Assembly: GCF_000378405.1 (NCBI RefSeq)
Contig: NZ_KB899637.1
Span: 31,851-95,850 of the forward strand
DNA length: 64,000 nt
Reading direction: 5' to 3'
Source of the DNA: Succinimonas amylolytica DSM 2873
GTDB taxonomy: Bacteria > Pseudomonadota > Gammaproteobacteria > Enterobacterales > Succinivibrionaceae
Shown here: one piece after another, positions 18,724-27,416 of the stretch
How the letters are laid out: every line of letters begins with the position of its first letter
Position numbering within the stretch: the first letter of the stretch is position 1
Position numbers and translations under genes: made by a program
The notes under the pieces: model-generated
What the model was told of the DNA's origin: nothing
Seen by the model: the letters and a program-made list of their open reading frames with translations, nothing else
Database searches by the model: none

Positions 18724-19607
18724 TTCTTTTCTCCCATGGTCAGAACTCTGCCAATACCGTGTCCCACCTGGGAGATGGCCGCAATGGTAATGCCGATGGC
18801 AATACCCGGAATGATGGCCTTGGAGTTACCGATATAGATGAGGTCCATGCCGGAAATGAGCATGCTGCCCCATTCCGGTTCCGGAGCCTGGGCCCCGAGA
18901 CCGAGGTAGCCGATGGCGCTAATGTCCAGCACTGCCACGGCAAAGGCCTCCCAGAAGTTAATGGTAATCACTGAAAGGATGTTCGGAACAATGCATTCCA
19001 GGGTAAGCTCCAGGTATGAGGAGCCGTCCAGGTTGTTGGCTTTGATGTAGTCCTTTACAATTTCATGCTTTACGGCATTGTAGGTGGTGTGGATAAAGCG
19101 CGGCAGAAGTGAAATTGCGATGGCCAGAGCGGTATGGGGAAGTGTCGGAGAAAGTATGGAAACCACCACAAAAACAATCAGAATGGAAGGAACCGCAAAT
19201 ATTATGTCGAAGGAGTGTCTGATAAGACTGCTGCGGATATGGTGTCTGTCAATGCCGGTAATAATGCCCAGGGCAATCCCGGCGACGGCAGCGGAAGCAG
19301 TGGCCAGAAATGCGAAGGAAATAGTATTTGCTCCGCCGTGCAAAAGTCTGGAAAGAAAGTCCCGGCCGAATTCATCAGTGCCAAGAAAGTGCTTCAGTTC
19401 CCCGCCATCAACCCAAGAGGGAGGCAGCAGTCTTTTGGTGATATCCTGGGTATAGGGATCCATGTTTACAAAGTACGGGATTACAAAAATCACGGTCAGG
19501 ATCAGGAACAGCACAATAAGACCGATGACGTCGGCAGTGCTTTTTTTGTAGAAATGCCAGAAAATCTGCCGGTCGGACAGTACCTTGTCATAGTTTTGGT
19601 ATTTCAT
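18714..19607 (-). CDS. sapC: Sap peptide transporter permease SapC
   Basis: 297 residues with about six membrane spans. The segment LLPPSWVDGGELKHFLGTDE followed by GRDFLSRLLHGG matches E. coli SapC. The binding-protein-dependent permease EAA loop (YIKANNLDGSS...PNILSV) is present. It forms the channel with SapB. AGGA lies seven bases before the start. Confidence 0.93.
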   Translation of the reverse strand: MKYQNYDKVLSDRQIFWHFYKKSTADVIGLIVLFLILTVIFVIPYFVNMDPYTQDITKRLLPPSWVDGGELKHFLGTDEFGRDFLSRLLHGGANTISFAFLATASAAVAGIALGIITGIDRHHIRSSLIRHSFDIIFAVPSILIVFVVVSILSPTLPHTALAIAISLLPRFIHTTYNAVKHEIVKDYIKANNLDGSSYLELTLECIVPNILSVITINFWEAFAVAVLDISAIGYLGLGAQAPEPEWGSMLISGMDLIYIGNSKAIIPGIAIGITIAAISQVGHGIGRVLTMGEKKWL

Positions 19608-19726
19608 GAAAGTATCCTGTTTTCCGGACTCCCGGTTAGGTTGTCGGTGATTTTTCGCCGGGCGGTCTGTTCCGGCGCCCCCCTGATAATTTTACGCCTG
19701 TTTTGCTGTTTCATGCAGTGTGTCAT
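19604..19726 (-). CDS. possible 40-codon ORF between sapB and sapC
   Basis: A basic 40-residue frame (begins MTHCMKQQNRRKIIR) lies in the 142-base sapB-sapC gap. Its TGA overlaps the sapC ATG (ATGA), a typical coupling arrangement. It has no recognisable domain and only a weak upstream ribosome-binding site, so it may be chance. Confidence 0.18.
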   Translation of the reverse strand: MTHCMKQQNRRKIIRGAPEQTARRKITDNLTGSPENRILS

Positions 19727-19749
19727 AAAAAAACGGCATCCTTCCGCTA

Positions 19750-20700
19750 TCAGATATTGAGGTTTATGCGGCGCTTTTCCGGAAAGAACACCTCTCCCAT
19801 AATATCAATAACGGTGTTTGTCAGGAGAAAAATAATTGCCAGTACAAAAATCGCCGTTTCCAGCACAGCGTTGTCAGAATGCTCCACGGCTGTGGAGATC
19901 CAGATCCCGGTGCCGGGCCATTCAAAAACCACCTCCACCAGAATTGTTGCCGAAAACAGATTGCACAGGATAATCTTTATTTTCGGAAGAATTGAGGGGA
20001 TGATGTTCGGAAAAATGTGCTTTCGGGCCAGAAAAAACTGACTCTGTCCCCGGGAAATAGCCATTCTGATAAAGTCCATTTCGGAAATGGTGAAGGATGC
20101 CCGTCGCGCCAGAAGGTAGAACTGGGTTGCCGGCATAAACGAAAGTACTATTACCGGAAGCACCAGATGCTTCAGCATGCTGCTGATGTTCTCGGAATCC
20201 ATGGTAAGGAGAGAATCAATGAAGATGCTTCCCGTTACCAGGGGGACATCACAGAACAGACTGATGTTACCGGCTGTGGGCACCAGTTTCAGTTCTACGG
20301 CAAAAATGGTTATCATCATCTGTCCCAGCCAGAACACCGGAAAGGAGGTGGTGAGCCGCAGAATAGCCGTTACGCCCTTCAGAAAAATCGAGTGATGGTT
20401 GAGACCTGCGGCGATTCCGGTAACTGTGCCGGCCACGAAGGACAGGATAAATGAGAAGAATATCAGCTCCAGGGTGGAGGGCAGATACATCCTGAGCTCG
20501 TAGATCACCGGAAGTTTTGAGCCGGTGCTGATACCAAAATTACCGCGTACGATGGAACTGGTGAAATACAGATAGTCTCTGACCAGTCTTTCGGCATCAA
20601 ACTCAGTAAGTCTGATGTGCATCCAAAAAAGGATTATGGTCAGCATAAAGAAGACAAACAGCAGAATAAGAATTCTGCGGATAACAAACTTCAGCATCAT
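19750..20700 (-). CDS. sapB: Sap peptide transporter permease SapB
   Basis: 316 residues. An N-terminal span (FVIRRILILLFVFFMLTIIL) and five more spans with a permease EAA loop (FIRMAISRGQSQFFLARKHI) match SapB of enterobacteria. The ATG overlaps the sapA stop by four bases, so translation is probably coupled. It pairs with SapC in the inner membrane. Confidence 0.92.
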   Translation of the reverse strand: MMLKFVIRRILILLFVFFMLTIILFWMHIRLTEFDAERLVRDYLYFTSSIVRGNFGISTGSKLPVIYELRMYLPSTLELIFFSFILSFVAGTVTGIAAGLNHHSIFLKGVTAILRLTTSFPVFWLGQMMITIFAVELKLVPTAGNISLFCDVPLVTGSIFIDSLLTMDSENISSMLKHLVLPVIVLSFMPATQFYLLARRASFTISEMDFIRMAISRGQSQFFLARKHIFPNIIPSILPKIKIILCNLFSATILVEVVFEWPGTGIWISTAVEHSDNAVLETAIFVLAIIFLLTNTVIDIMGEVFFPEKRRINLNI

Positions 20701-22703
20701 CTGCCTCCTTTTTTCTGAGCCGGACGGTCTTTGCCGGAAGAGGAGGCCGGGGCGGTTTTCTGAGCCGGACGGTCTTTACCGGAAGCGGAACCCGGGGCGG
20801 TTTTCGGAGCCGGACGGTCTTTGCCGGAAGAGGAGGCCGGGGCGGTTTTCGGAGCCGGACGGTCTTTGCCGGAAGAGGAGGCCGGGGCGGTTTTCTGAGC
20901 CGGACGGTCTTTACCGGAAGAGGAACCCGGGGCGGTTTTCGGATCTTCTGCAGGAGTGCCGGGAGAGGAATCCGGGACGGTTTTCGGAGCTTCAGCGGCA
21001 GTGCCGGGAGGCTCGGGGACTCCGGCTCCGGGGACTACCGGCGTTTTCAGAGAAGTTCCGGAGGCACCGGTACCGGATTTTCCAGCCGGCTTTTCATCAT
21101 CAAAGTAGACATTCCTGAAATCGAGACCGCCGGCGGCAGTAGTGCGAAGTCCCTTAAGATTGCCCAGAGCCACGTAGCGGTTACTGGAATAGAGCAGCGG
21201 GATCAGGGGCATTTCCTCCAGAAGAATGTGTCTGGCATTGAGGTACAGGCTCATTTTTTCATGATCGCTGAGTCTTCTGTTTTTCAGAGAAGTCATGATG
21301 TTGTCAAAATAAACATTGCACCACCCGGTGAAATTGTTCATAAACTCGGTGTCCGACTGTCTGCGGCGTGCAGTTTTCCGGCATGCCAGAAGCGGAGCAA
21401 TGACCGAATCCAGATTTGAATAAACGTTGATTATGGCCATGTCGAAGTTGCCGCTTCTGAGTTTTCGCAGACCGGTATCCGTTCGGTACTTATGTATTTC
21501 CGACTTGACGCCGATGCTTTCCAGATCAGATTTCAGAATTTCGGCGATCTTGATTTGATAATTGCCGCCGCCGTTTTCCGATTCAAAAACCGAGATTCTG
21601 AGAGGAGTTCTGCGAAGCTCCAGTACGGAGGCCAGCTTTTCCTCGTTGGAGGGTTCGGTATCCGGGGTGAATATGTTGTTGGTTCCGGCCCGGGCTCCGA
21701 TTATATAGTGGCCCAGTCCGAAATACACCGCCTCATTGAGATCCCGGATATTGATGGCATCGGCAATGGTTCTCCGGGTGTGCCGGTTTTTAAGAACATC
21801 CTTTCTGGTGTTAAAGATAATGAAGGTGGCGTTGACCGTTTTCCGATTGAGGATATTAAGCTCATTCCGGTCCCGGTGCTGTTCTATAAAGGTCAGCTGA
21901 CTGGCCGAGGGGTTGGAGATGATGTGGCACTCGTTGGTAAACATCTGGGAGAGCCGTTTATTGATTTTCCAGGAGCGGTTGATGACCAGCTTGCTAATCC
22001 GGGGTTTATCAAAGCGGTATTCCGGGAAGGGCTTCAGCTTAACATAGCGCTCTCTTATGAAGCTGGTTTCCTGAAAAGGGCCGGTGCCGACAGCGTTGTA
22101 GTCGATATATTCCGGAGGCAGTCCGTGCTCCAGTATGTAGTCGGCATATTCCTTGCTGAGAATAACGCTGTTGTCAATGGCCAGAAAATCCAGGAAATCC
22201 GGGTCCGGCTCCTTCAGGATAAAGCGCACTATATGAGGAGATACAGCCACAATGTCCTTGATATTGCTGAGAGTTTCCGTTTTGGTAATGTAGGGGAAGT
22301 TTTCGAACGGTTCGTAGAACGGATTGCCGGGATCCCTCATTCTATTGAAGGAAAAAATGACATCGTCAGCCTGGAGCTCTCTTGTGGGGATAAAGGAACC
22401 GTAGCTGTGAAATCTGACTGTTTTGTCCAGAACAAATGTATATTCCACCTGATCCCGGGAAAGCCTGGTGAGTTTTCCGACGCCGGGGACGATTTCTCCG
22501 GTTTTGTTGTCTCTGCCGATAAGACGCTCATAGACAGCCTTGGCAAGAGTGGAGGCTATAGGGGAATACTGGTAGCGCTGCGGATTCATGTAGGGAAGGG
22601 CGTGTTCCGAGCAGTAGATCACCCCGTTATGCTCTGCGGCCGGGGCATTACCAGTGAAGCCGTTAAGCAGGATCAGGAGAGTAAGGAGCAGCAGAAATCT
22701 CAT
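20697..22703 (-). CDS. sapA: SapA-like periplasmic peptide-binding protein with a repeat tail
   Basis: 668 residues, about 120 longer than E. coli SapA. A signal peptide (FLLLLTLLILLNGFTGNAPA) is followed by a family 5 solute-binding domain (LPYMNPQRYQYSPIASTLAK, GTGPF, NTRKDVLKNRHTRRTIADAI). From about residue 550 a Pro/Ala/Ser/Lys tail consists of 15-residue repeats of the type KTAPASSSGKDRPAP. The tail is basic and probably disordered. The protein should capture peptides, possibly antimicrobial ones, for SapBCDF import; in some species Sap confers resistance to such peptides. Confidence 0.9.
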   Translation of the reverse strand: MRFLLLLTLLILLNGFTGNAPAAEHNGVIYCSEHALPYMNPQRYQYSPIASTLAKAVYERLIGRDNKTGEIVPGVGKLTRLSRDQVEYTFVLDKTVRFHSYGSFIPTRELQADDVIFSFNRMRDPGNPFYEPFENFPYITKTETLSNIKDIVAVSPHIVRFILKEPDPDFLDFLAIDNSVILSKEYADYILEHGLPPEYIDYNAVGTGPFQETSFIRERYVKLKPFPEYRFDKPRISKLVINRSWKINKRLSQMFTNECHIISNPSASQLTFIEQHRDRNELNILNRKTVNATFIIFNTRKDVLKNRHTRRTIADAINIRDLNEAVYFGLGHYIIGARAGTNNIFTPDTEPSNEEKLASVLELRRTPLRISVFESENGGGNYQIKIAEILKSDLESIGVKSEIHKYRTDTGLRKLRSGNFDMAIINVYSNLDSVIAPLLACRKTARRRQSDTEFMNNFTGWCNVYFDNIMTSLKNRRLSDHEKMSLYLNARHILLEEMPLIPLLYSSNRYVALGNLKGLRTTAAGGLDFRNVYFDDEKPAGKSGTGASGTSLKTPVVPGAGVPEPPGTAAEAPKTVPDSSPGTPAEDPKTAPGSSSGKDRPAQKTAPASSSGKDRPAPKTAPASSSGKDRPAPKTAPGSASGKDRPAQKTAPASSSGKDRPAQKKGGR
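20711..21010 (-). repeat. sapA: 45-bp tandem repeat encoding the SapA C-terminal tail
   Basis: About seven in-frame copies of a 45-base unit. The five nearest the gene end are almost identical, and the two inner copies are diverged. Copy-number change by slippage would alter SapA tail length without a frameshift. It is coding, with no spacers, so it is not CRISPR. Confidence 0.9.
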
Positions 22704-23011
22704 CGTCGGGGGTACCAGTTGCCGGTTCGTGTCGGAAAAAACAGGTTCCGGAGCCGTTTCAGAATTCAGAATAAAAATCCGGAGCCGCAGGATATTTTAT
22801 CATTTTTAGGGAGACTGCCGTAATAGATCCTTTTCCGGGATGTTTCCGGTCAGAAAGAGATCTGGCAAAGGCTTTTGGAAGGCGGAGACGGGAATGCGCT
22901 CATTTGCTGGCTGTCCTGGAAATACTTAAAGGAGGGATATCCGGTTCACCGGTTCAAAGAGAAAAACAGCAGGAAAAGCCACTCCGGTCAGAATGAAAAA
23001 CTGTAACGCTG
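22704..23011. other. intergenic region upstream of sapA
   Basis: About 300 bases between the sapA start and the end of the small RNA candidate. It should hold the sapA promoter. I see no supported gene here. Confidence 0.45.
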
Positions 23012-23040
23012 AAAAAAGGAAGGGGCTTGTCATAAGCCCC
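23012..23040 (-). terminator. intrinsic terminator of the small RNA candidate
   Basis: On the minus strand GGGGCTT-ATGAC-AAGCCCC is followed by TTCCTTTTTT. Confidence 0.8.
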
Positions 23041-23143
23041 GTATAGGAGGAACGTCCCTGTTCCAGAAAACTTCCGGTGTTGCGTATTACATCCCTGCAA
23101 ATCCGCTCCGGAGCATCCCTGCTCCTTCCACCGCACGGCGGGA
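23012..23143 (-). ncRNA. candidate CsrB/RsmZ-type CsrA-sequestering small RNA
   Basis: On the minus strand three short hairpins each expose an AGGGA loop: GGAGC-AGGGAT-GCTCC (23110-23125), TTGC-AGGGAT-GTAA (23087-23100) and GGAAC-AGGGAC-GTTCC (23049-23064). CAGGGATG fits the CsrA-binding consensus CARGGAUG. At least six further GGA triplets lie between them. The transcript would end at a perfect terminator, GGGGCTT / AAGCCCC plus T residues (23012-23040). A TATAGA-like -10 lies at 23145-23150, although no good -35 is seen. The 5' end is estimated. The class is inferred from structure, with no coding frame in the stretch. Confidence 0.6.
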
Positions 23144-23234
23144 TTCTATATGTTTTGACAGACTATACATTGTGACAAAGATCTCGTTTTTTGAAATAAC
23201 TTTATGACACTAGAGTCCTGATAATTCATTTAAG

Positions 23235-23251
23235 CCCTTGATTATCAAGGG
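23235..23251. promoter_or_regulatory. perfect 17-bp palindrome, operator-like
   Basis: CCCTTGAT-T-ATCAAGGG lies between the small RNA candidate and ycjX. The inner TTGAT/ATCAA halves recall an FNR box, but the one-base spacer rules that out. The regulator is unknown. Confidence 0.4.
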
Positions 23252-23515
23252 TTTATGCCGAAAATGAAGTGATTTTTATGAAAACGGTTCTGGTGTAAAT
23301 CTCCGTATTTGTTATGGCAAATATCTCACAAACATCTTAATAATATCTTACATGAGTTCCGGGATATCTGGGGGAGCATATCCCTTTTCAGGGGACATAA
23401 TGAGGGAAAGCGGCCGCCGAATACTGTAAAATACTACTGATAATCCGGTATCAACTGTGGAAGTCCGGGGATTATCCCGGAGCTTTTTTCCAGAAAATAA
23501 TAGAGTGGTGGCATC

Positions 23516-24904
23516 ATGTTTCTTTTTGATAAGGTTGGCGCAACTATATCTGAAGGGATTTCCCTGGTGAGGGATCGGGAAATCCGGCTGGGAGTTACCG
23601 GACTGTCCCGGGGCGGCAAAACAGCGCTGATAACCTCCCTTGTAAACAACATTTCAGCATTCGGCCTCAAGGGATACGAGGAAAGAATGCCCCGTTTTCA
23701 GGAATACACCTCCATGGGCATTACCTACGGCGGCATTGCCAGGGCCCGCGACCTGTCAGTAACCAGATTTCCCTACGGATCCATTATGAAGTCGCTGGAG
23801 CAGGATCCTCCGGTGTGGCCGGAGTCCACTGACGGCATAAGCGAGATCCGGCTGGAAATCCGCTACAAAAACAGCCACTGGTATCTCATGGGGGATGAGC
23901 AGCGCATATTTCTGGATATCTGGGATTATCCCGGAGAGTGGCTGATGGATCTTATGCTGCTGGATATGGAGTACGAGGATTTTTCGGACAAGTGCCAGGA
24001 AAGACTGCGGGTTCTGGACGGCGTGGTTCCCAGCGGCGAATTTTTTAAGGCAGCCATGTCTCTGGACTGGAAGGGCGAGCTTAATGAGGATGCGCTTCAT
24101 GATGCGGTTACTGCCTATACCGACTGGCTTCGGAAATGCAAGGAGCAGGGCTTTGCTCTTTTGATCCCGGGGCGTTTCCTGCTGCCGGGAGAGCTCCGGG
24201 GGGCTCCGGCCCTGGAGTTTATCCCCTGTCCTGTTTCTGAGGCGGGCCGGGATGCCGGAAGCTCCTCGCTGTACGCCGTGCTGAAGGAAAGATACAACTA
24301 CTACCGGGATCGTATTGTGCGCAGGTTCTATAAGGAATGCTTTTCACGGCTGGACCGGCAGATTGTCCTGGTGGACTGCCTCAAGGCGCTCCGGGGCGGC
24401 CGCGAGACCTTTTATGACATCAATGATTCCTTTGACACGCTCCTCAAGCATTTCAGCTACGGCAGCAGCGATTTCTTTTCCAGACTGTTTTTCCCGAAGA
24501 TCGACCGGGTGCTTTTTGCGGCCTCCAAGGCGGATCACATTACCAATGATCAGCACCAGAATCTCCTGTCGCTTTTGAAATCCATGGTGCTTGGAGCCAT
24601 GCAGAATGTGCGGGCCTCCGGCTCCCGGGCGGAGTTTGTCACCCTGTCGTCCATCAGAGCCACGGAATGCCGGCACTATAAAAAGGGCGATCTGGACACG
24701 GATATTCTGGTAACCGGGTACGAGGACGAGAAGCCGTATTTTCCCGGGAGTATCCCCTCAAAGTGGACCCGGGCCGATATGGAGTTTTTTCAGAAGAATT
24801 TTGATTTCAGAACATTGAGACCGCCCAGGCTCGGTCCGGAAAGAATTATTCCTGCAATGAATCTGGATGTGGTGCTGCACTATATTCTGGGGGACAAGCT
24901 ATGA
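23516..24904 (+). CDS. ycjX: YcjX family P-loop protein
   Basis: 462 residues. The P-loop GLSRGGKTALITSLVNN lies near residue 30, with WDYPGEWLMDL and PKIDRVLFAASKADHI typical of this stress-associated NTPase family. In enterobacteria ycjX and ycjF lie next to the psp phage-shock operon; here no psp genes are adjacent. The exact function is not known, though membrane stress or a link to the cell envelope is suspected. It overlaps ycjF by four bases. Confidence 0.92.
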   Translation: MFLFDKVGATISEGISLVRDREIRLGVTGLSRGGKTALITSLVNNISAFGLKGYEERMPRFQEYTSMGITYGGIARARDLSVTRFPYGSIMKSLEQDPPVWPESTDGISEIRLEIRYKNSHWYLMGDEQRIFLDIWDYPGEWLMDLMLLDMEYEDFSDKCQERLRVLDGVVPSGEFFKAAMSLDWKGELNEDALHDAVTAYTDWLRKCKEQGFALLIPGRFLLPGELRGAPALEFIPCPVSEAGRDAGSSSLYAVLKERYNYYRDRIVRRFYKECFSRLDRQIVLVDCLKALRGGRETFYDINDSFDTLLKHFSYGSSDFFSRLFFPKIDRVLFAASKADHITNDQHQNLLSLLKSMVLGAMQNVRASGSRAEFVTLSSIRATECRHYKKGDLDTDILVTGYEDEKPYFPGSIPSKWTRADMEFFQKNFDFRTLRPPRLGPERIIPAMNLDVVLHYILGDKL

Positions 24905-26028
24905 AGGAGGAAATGCGGGGGAGCTTTGTAATAGAGGACGAGAAGGATACCCCGAAGGTCTTTGGCGAGGATCTCCTGTCCCGGCTTAAAAATGAATCCT
25001 CCCGGGACAGAACGGCTTCTGACAATATTGCTTCCTTTGAGGTAGATGCTGCTCCGGAGGATCTGGAAGACGTATCCGGGGCGGCGGAGACCTTTTCCGC
25101 GGCCACTACCGTAGATCTGGGCATCGAGGAGGATCCGGCACCGGAAAAGGCCCGGTTCTGGACCAGTCCGGTGCTGTGGGGACTCCTCTTTGTATTCGGA
25201 TGGGGAGCTCTCGAAATCATAAGTCTGATTGCCGACGCCTATGCCCAGTCTCCGTATCTGGGCTACGGTGCCGCCGGAGGGCTGGGGTTCCTCCTTCTGG
25301 TTACCCTGTGGCTTCTGTACCGGGAGCTGGGCACGGTTCTTCTTCTTAAGGAGGCGGACAAGCATCGTGAAGAGGTCAGGCAGGCCCGGAAAAACGGCAG
25401 CTTCAATGAAGCTCTGGCGCTCTGTGAGGAAATGGCCCAGGCCTCCGGAATCCGGCGCGGGAGGGCCTTTCAGGGGTTTGTTTCCCGGCTGGAGAGCCAT
25501 TTTTCAGCAGAGGAGGTGTTCCGGCTTTATGAAACCGACATCCTGGCGGATCAGGATCGCCGGGCCCGGGAGATTATTGTCAGACGTTCCGCAGAAAACG
25601 GTGCAGTGGTGGCGCTGAGTCCTCTGGCCTGGCTGGATATGATTTTCACCTTTGCCAGATCTCTCCGGCTGATCCGGGAGGTGGCCGAGGTTTACGGTTT
25701 TAAGCCCGGGGTCTGGGGGCGGATGCAGCTCTATCGGAGAGTTGCGAGAAATCTGGTGTTTATCGGTCTTACGGATCTGGCTACTGATGCGGTGGTGGAT
25801 GCCGTGGGGGCCGGTGTTACCGGCAAGCTTTCGGCGGCTCTGGGCCAGGGGGTGGCAGCGGCAATTTACTCCAGCCGTCTCGGGTATATGGCAGTAAAGG
25901 CGGTGCGGCCGGTGCCGCTGACTCCGGAGGTGCTGACACTGGGGGCGCTCCGGAAGGATCTTCTGAACGCCGGAGTTCTGGCCCGGCTCCTGAAGCAGGG
26001 AAGCGGCAGAGATTCTGCCGGGAAATAG
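24901..26028 (+). CDS. ycjF: YcjF-like inner-membrane protein (DUF697)
   Basis: 375 residues: an acidic soluble N-terminus, two membrane spans near residues 88-135 (VLWGLLFVFGWGALEIISLI; GFLLLVTLWLLYREL), a helical cytoplasmic region and a C-terminal DUF697 segment with glycine-rich helices (VVDAVGAGVTGKLSAALGQG). It is translationally coupled to ycjX (ATGA overlap), and the two proteins probably act together at the inner membrane. Confidence 0.88.
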   Translation: MKEEMRGSFVIEDEKDTPKVFGEDLLSRLKNESSRDRTASDNIASFEVDAAPEDLEDVSGAAETFSAATTVDLGIEEDPAPEKARFWTSPVLWGLLFVFGWGALEIISLIADAYAQSPYLGYGAAGGLGFLLLVTLWLLYRELGTVLLLKEADKHREEVRQARKNGSFNEALALCEEMAQASGIRRGRAFQGFVSRLESHFSAEEVFRLYETDILADQDRRAREIIVRRSAENGAVVALSPLAWLDMIFTFARSLRLIREVAEVYGFKPGVWGRMQLYRRVARNLVFIGLTDLATDAVVDAVGAGVTGKLSAALGQGVAAAIYSSRLGYMAVKAVRPVPLTPEVLTLGALRKDLLNAGVLARLLKQGSGRDSAGK

Positions 26029-26082
26029 TTTGTCCGGGACTGCTGCCGGGAAGGCAGTTTTAGAGAAATTGAGGATTATTAT

Positions 26083-27345
26083 TTGTTTATGAACCCGCCA
26101 TTTAAAAGGGATTCCTTCTGGTCGCGATTCACCTATATAACGGTTCTGGCACTTATTACCGCTTTCGGTCCGGTATGTACGGATGTTTATCTTCCCTGCG
26201 TTCCGGAAATTACCGAGTTCTTCAGAAGCGACCCTTCATCGGTGCAGCTGACTTTAACTGCCTGCTTTCTGGGTATTGCCTTTGGTCAGTTTTTTATCGG
26301 TCCGCTTTCGGACGCTGTTGGCCGCCGGGGGCCGCTCCTGGCCACTCTTTTACTGTTTGCGCTGTCTTCGGTGCTCTGTGCTTTTACCACCGGCATTCCG
26401 ATGATGGTGGCCTGCCGTTTCATTCAGGGTGTTGCCGGCGGCGGCGGTCTGGTGCTGGCCCGGGCGATGACGGTGGATGTTTTTAAGGGCGGAGAGCTTA
26501 CCCGTACCATGTCGATGCTGATGGGGATTCATTCTATTGCTCCGGTGCTGGGGCCTTTGGCGGGATCTCTCATTATCAGCTACTGTTCCTGGGAGTACAT
26601 CTTTTTTGCCATGGGACTCTGGGGGGTTATTCTTACCGCACTGTCGTTTTTCAGGGCTCCGGAAACCTTTGTTCCGGAAAAGTCCGCTAAGCCGGCAGGC
26701 CGGAAAATTGCTGAGAGCATGCTTGCTCCCCTGAGCGAGTTCCGGAACCGGAATTTTATTGTTCTGGTGTTTGCCAGCGGCCTGATGACTGCCGGATTCT
26801 TCGGATTTCTTTCCGCCTCGCCGTTTCTGCTGCAGAAAACCTATGGATTTACCCCGGGGGAATATGCTCTGTTCTTTTCGCTTAATTCCAGTATTCTGGT
26901 GCTGGCTTCGTTTGTCATAGCCTTTCTGACCAGAAAGTTTTCTGAAAAGGTGCTTGTGAAGGCGGCTCTTATGGCAATCCTGATTCCGGCGCTGGAAATT
27001 TTTATTGTGGCGGTGACTGTTCCCGGGAATCCGGTCTGGCTTATTGCTGGAGTAATGTGCTATACCTTTCTTTCTGTTATTTTTAACGCCGGTTCCTTCA
27101 CCGTTATCATGAGTTTCCGAAAAGTGAATTCCGGAGCCGCCAGCGGGATTTTCGGAGTTCTGGTGTATGCCATGGGGGCAGTGGCCATGCCGTTTATGGG
27201 AATTATGGGGGAATCCTCCATGATCCCTTTCGGAATAGACATTCTGGTCACTTCGGCAGGCGCTCTGGCTATTTTCATGCTGGTATTCAGAAGGGTCGGG
27301 AAGCTGCCGGATCCGGATAAACCGGACGCCGCCATGGCGGGATGA
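26083..27345 (+). CDS. Bcr/CflA family multidrug efflux transporter (MFS)
   Basis: 420 residues with twelve predicted membrane spans. TDVYLPCVPEITEFF near the N-terminus and GPLSDAVGRRGPLL (MFS motif A) are characteristic of Bcr/CflA drug:proton antiporters. RFIQGVAGGGGLVLARAM also fits. The frame begins with TTG at 26083, well spaced from GAGG at 26071; ATG 26089 is the alternative and would lose two residues. The substrate is unknown. Confidence 0.9.
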   Translation: MFMNPPFKRDSFWSRFTYITVLALITAFGPVCTDVYLPCVPEITEFFRSDPSSVQLTLTACFLGIAFGQFFIGPLSDAVGRRGPLLATLLLFALSSVLCAFTTGIPMMVACRFIQGVAGGGGLVLARAMTVDVFKGGELTRTMSMLMGIHSIAPVLGPLAGSLIISYCSWEYIFFAMGLWGVILTALSFFRAPETFVPEKSAKPAGRKIAESMLAPLSEFRNRNFIVLVFASGLMTAGFFGFLSASPFLLQKTYGFTPGEYALFFSLNSSILVLASFVIAFLTRKFSEKVLVKAALMAILIPALEIFIVAVTVPGNPVWLIAGVMCYTFLSVIFNAGSFTVIMSFRKVNSGAASGIFGVLVYAMGAVAMPFMGIMGESSMIPFGIDILVTSAGALAIFMLVFRRVGKLPDPDKPDAAMAG

Positions 27346-27368
27346 CCGGGCGAGTCCGGAGATGATAG

Positions 27369-27397
27369 AAAAGGGGCACGATGTAGTGCCCCTTTTT
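27369..27397. terminator. bidirectional terminator
   Basis: AAAAGGGGCAC / GTGCCCCTTTTT, with A and T runs on both sides. It serves both the MFS gene and the converging outer-membrane protein gene. Confidence 0.9.
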
Positions 27398-27416
27398 AGT
27401 ACGAAGTCCTTTCAGG

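Noticed and set aside
20711-21010. Regular 45-bp repeats as a CRISPR array
   Set aside because: They are in frame with sapA, contiguous with no spacers, and encode a low-complexity tail.
23235-23251. TTGAT-T-ATCAA as an FNR box
   Set aside because: The half-site spacing is one base instead of four.
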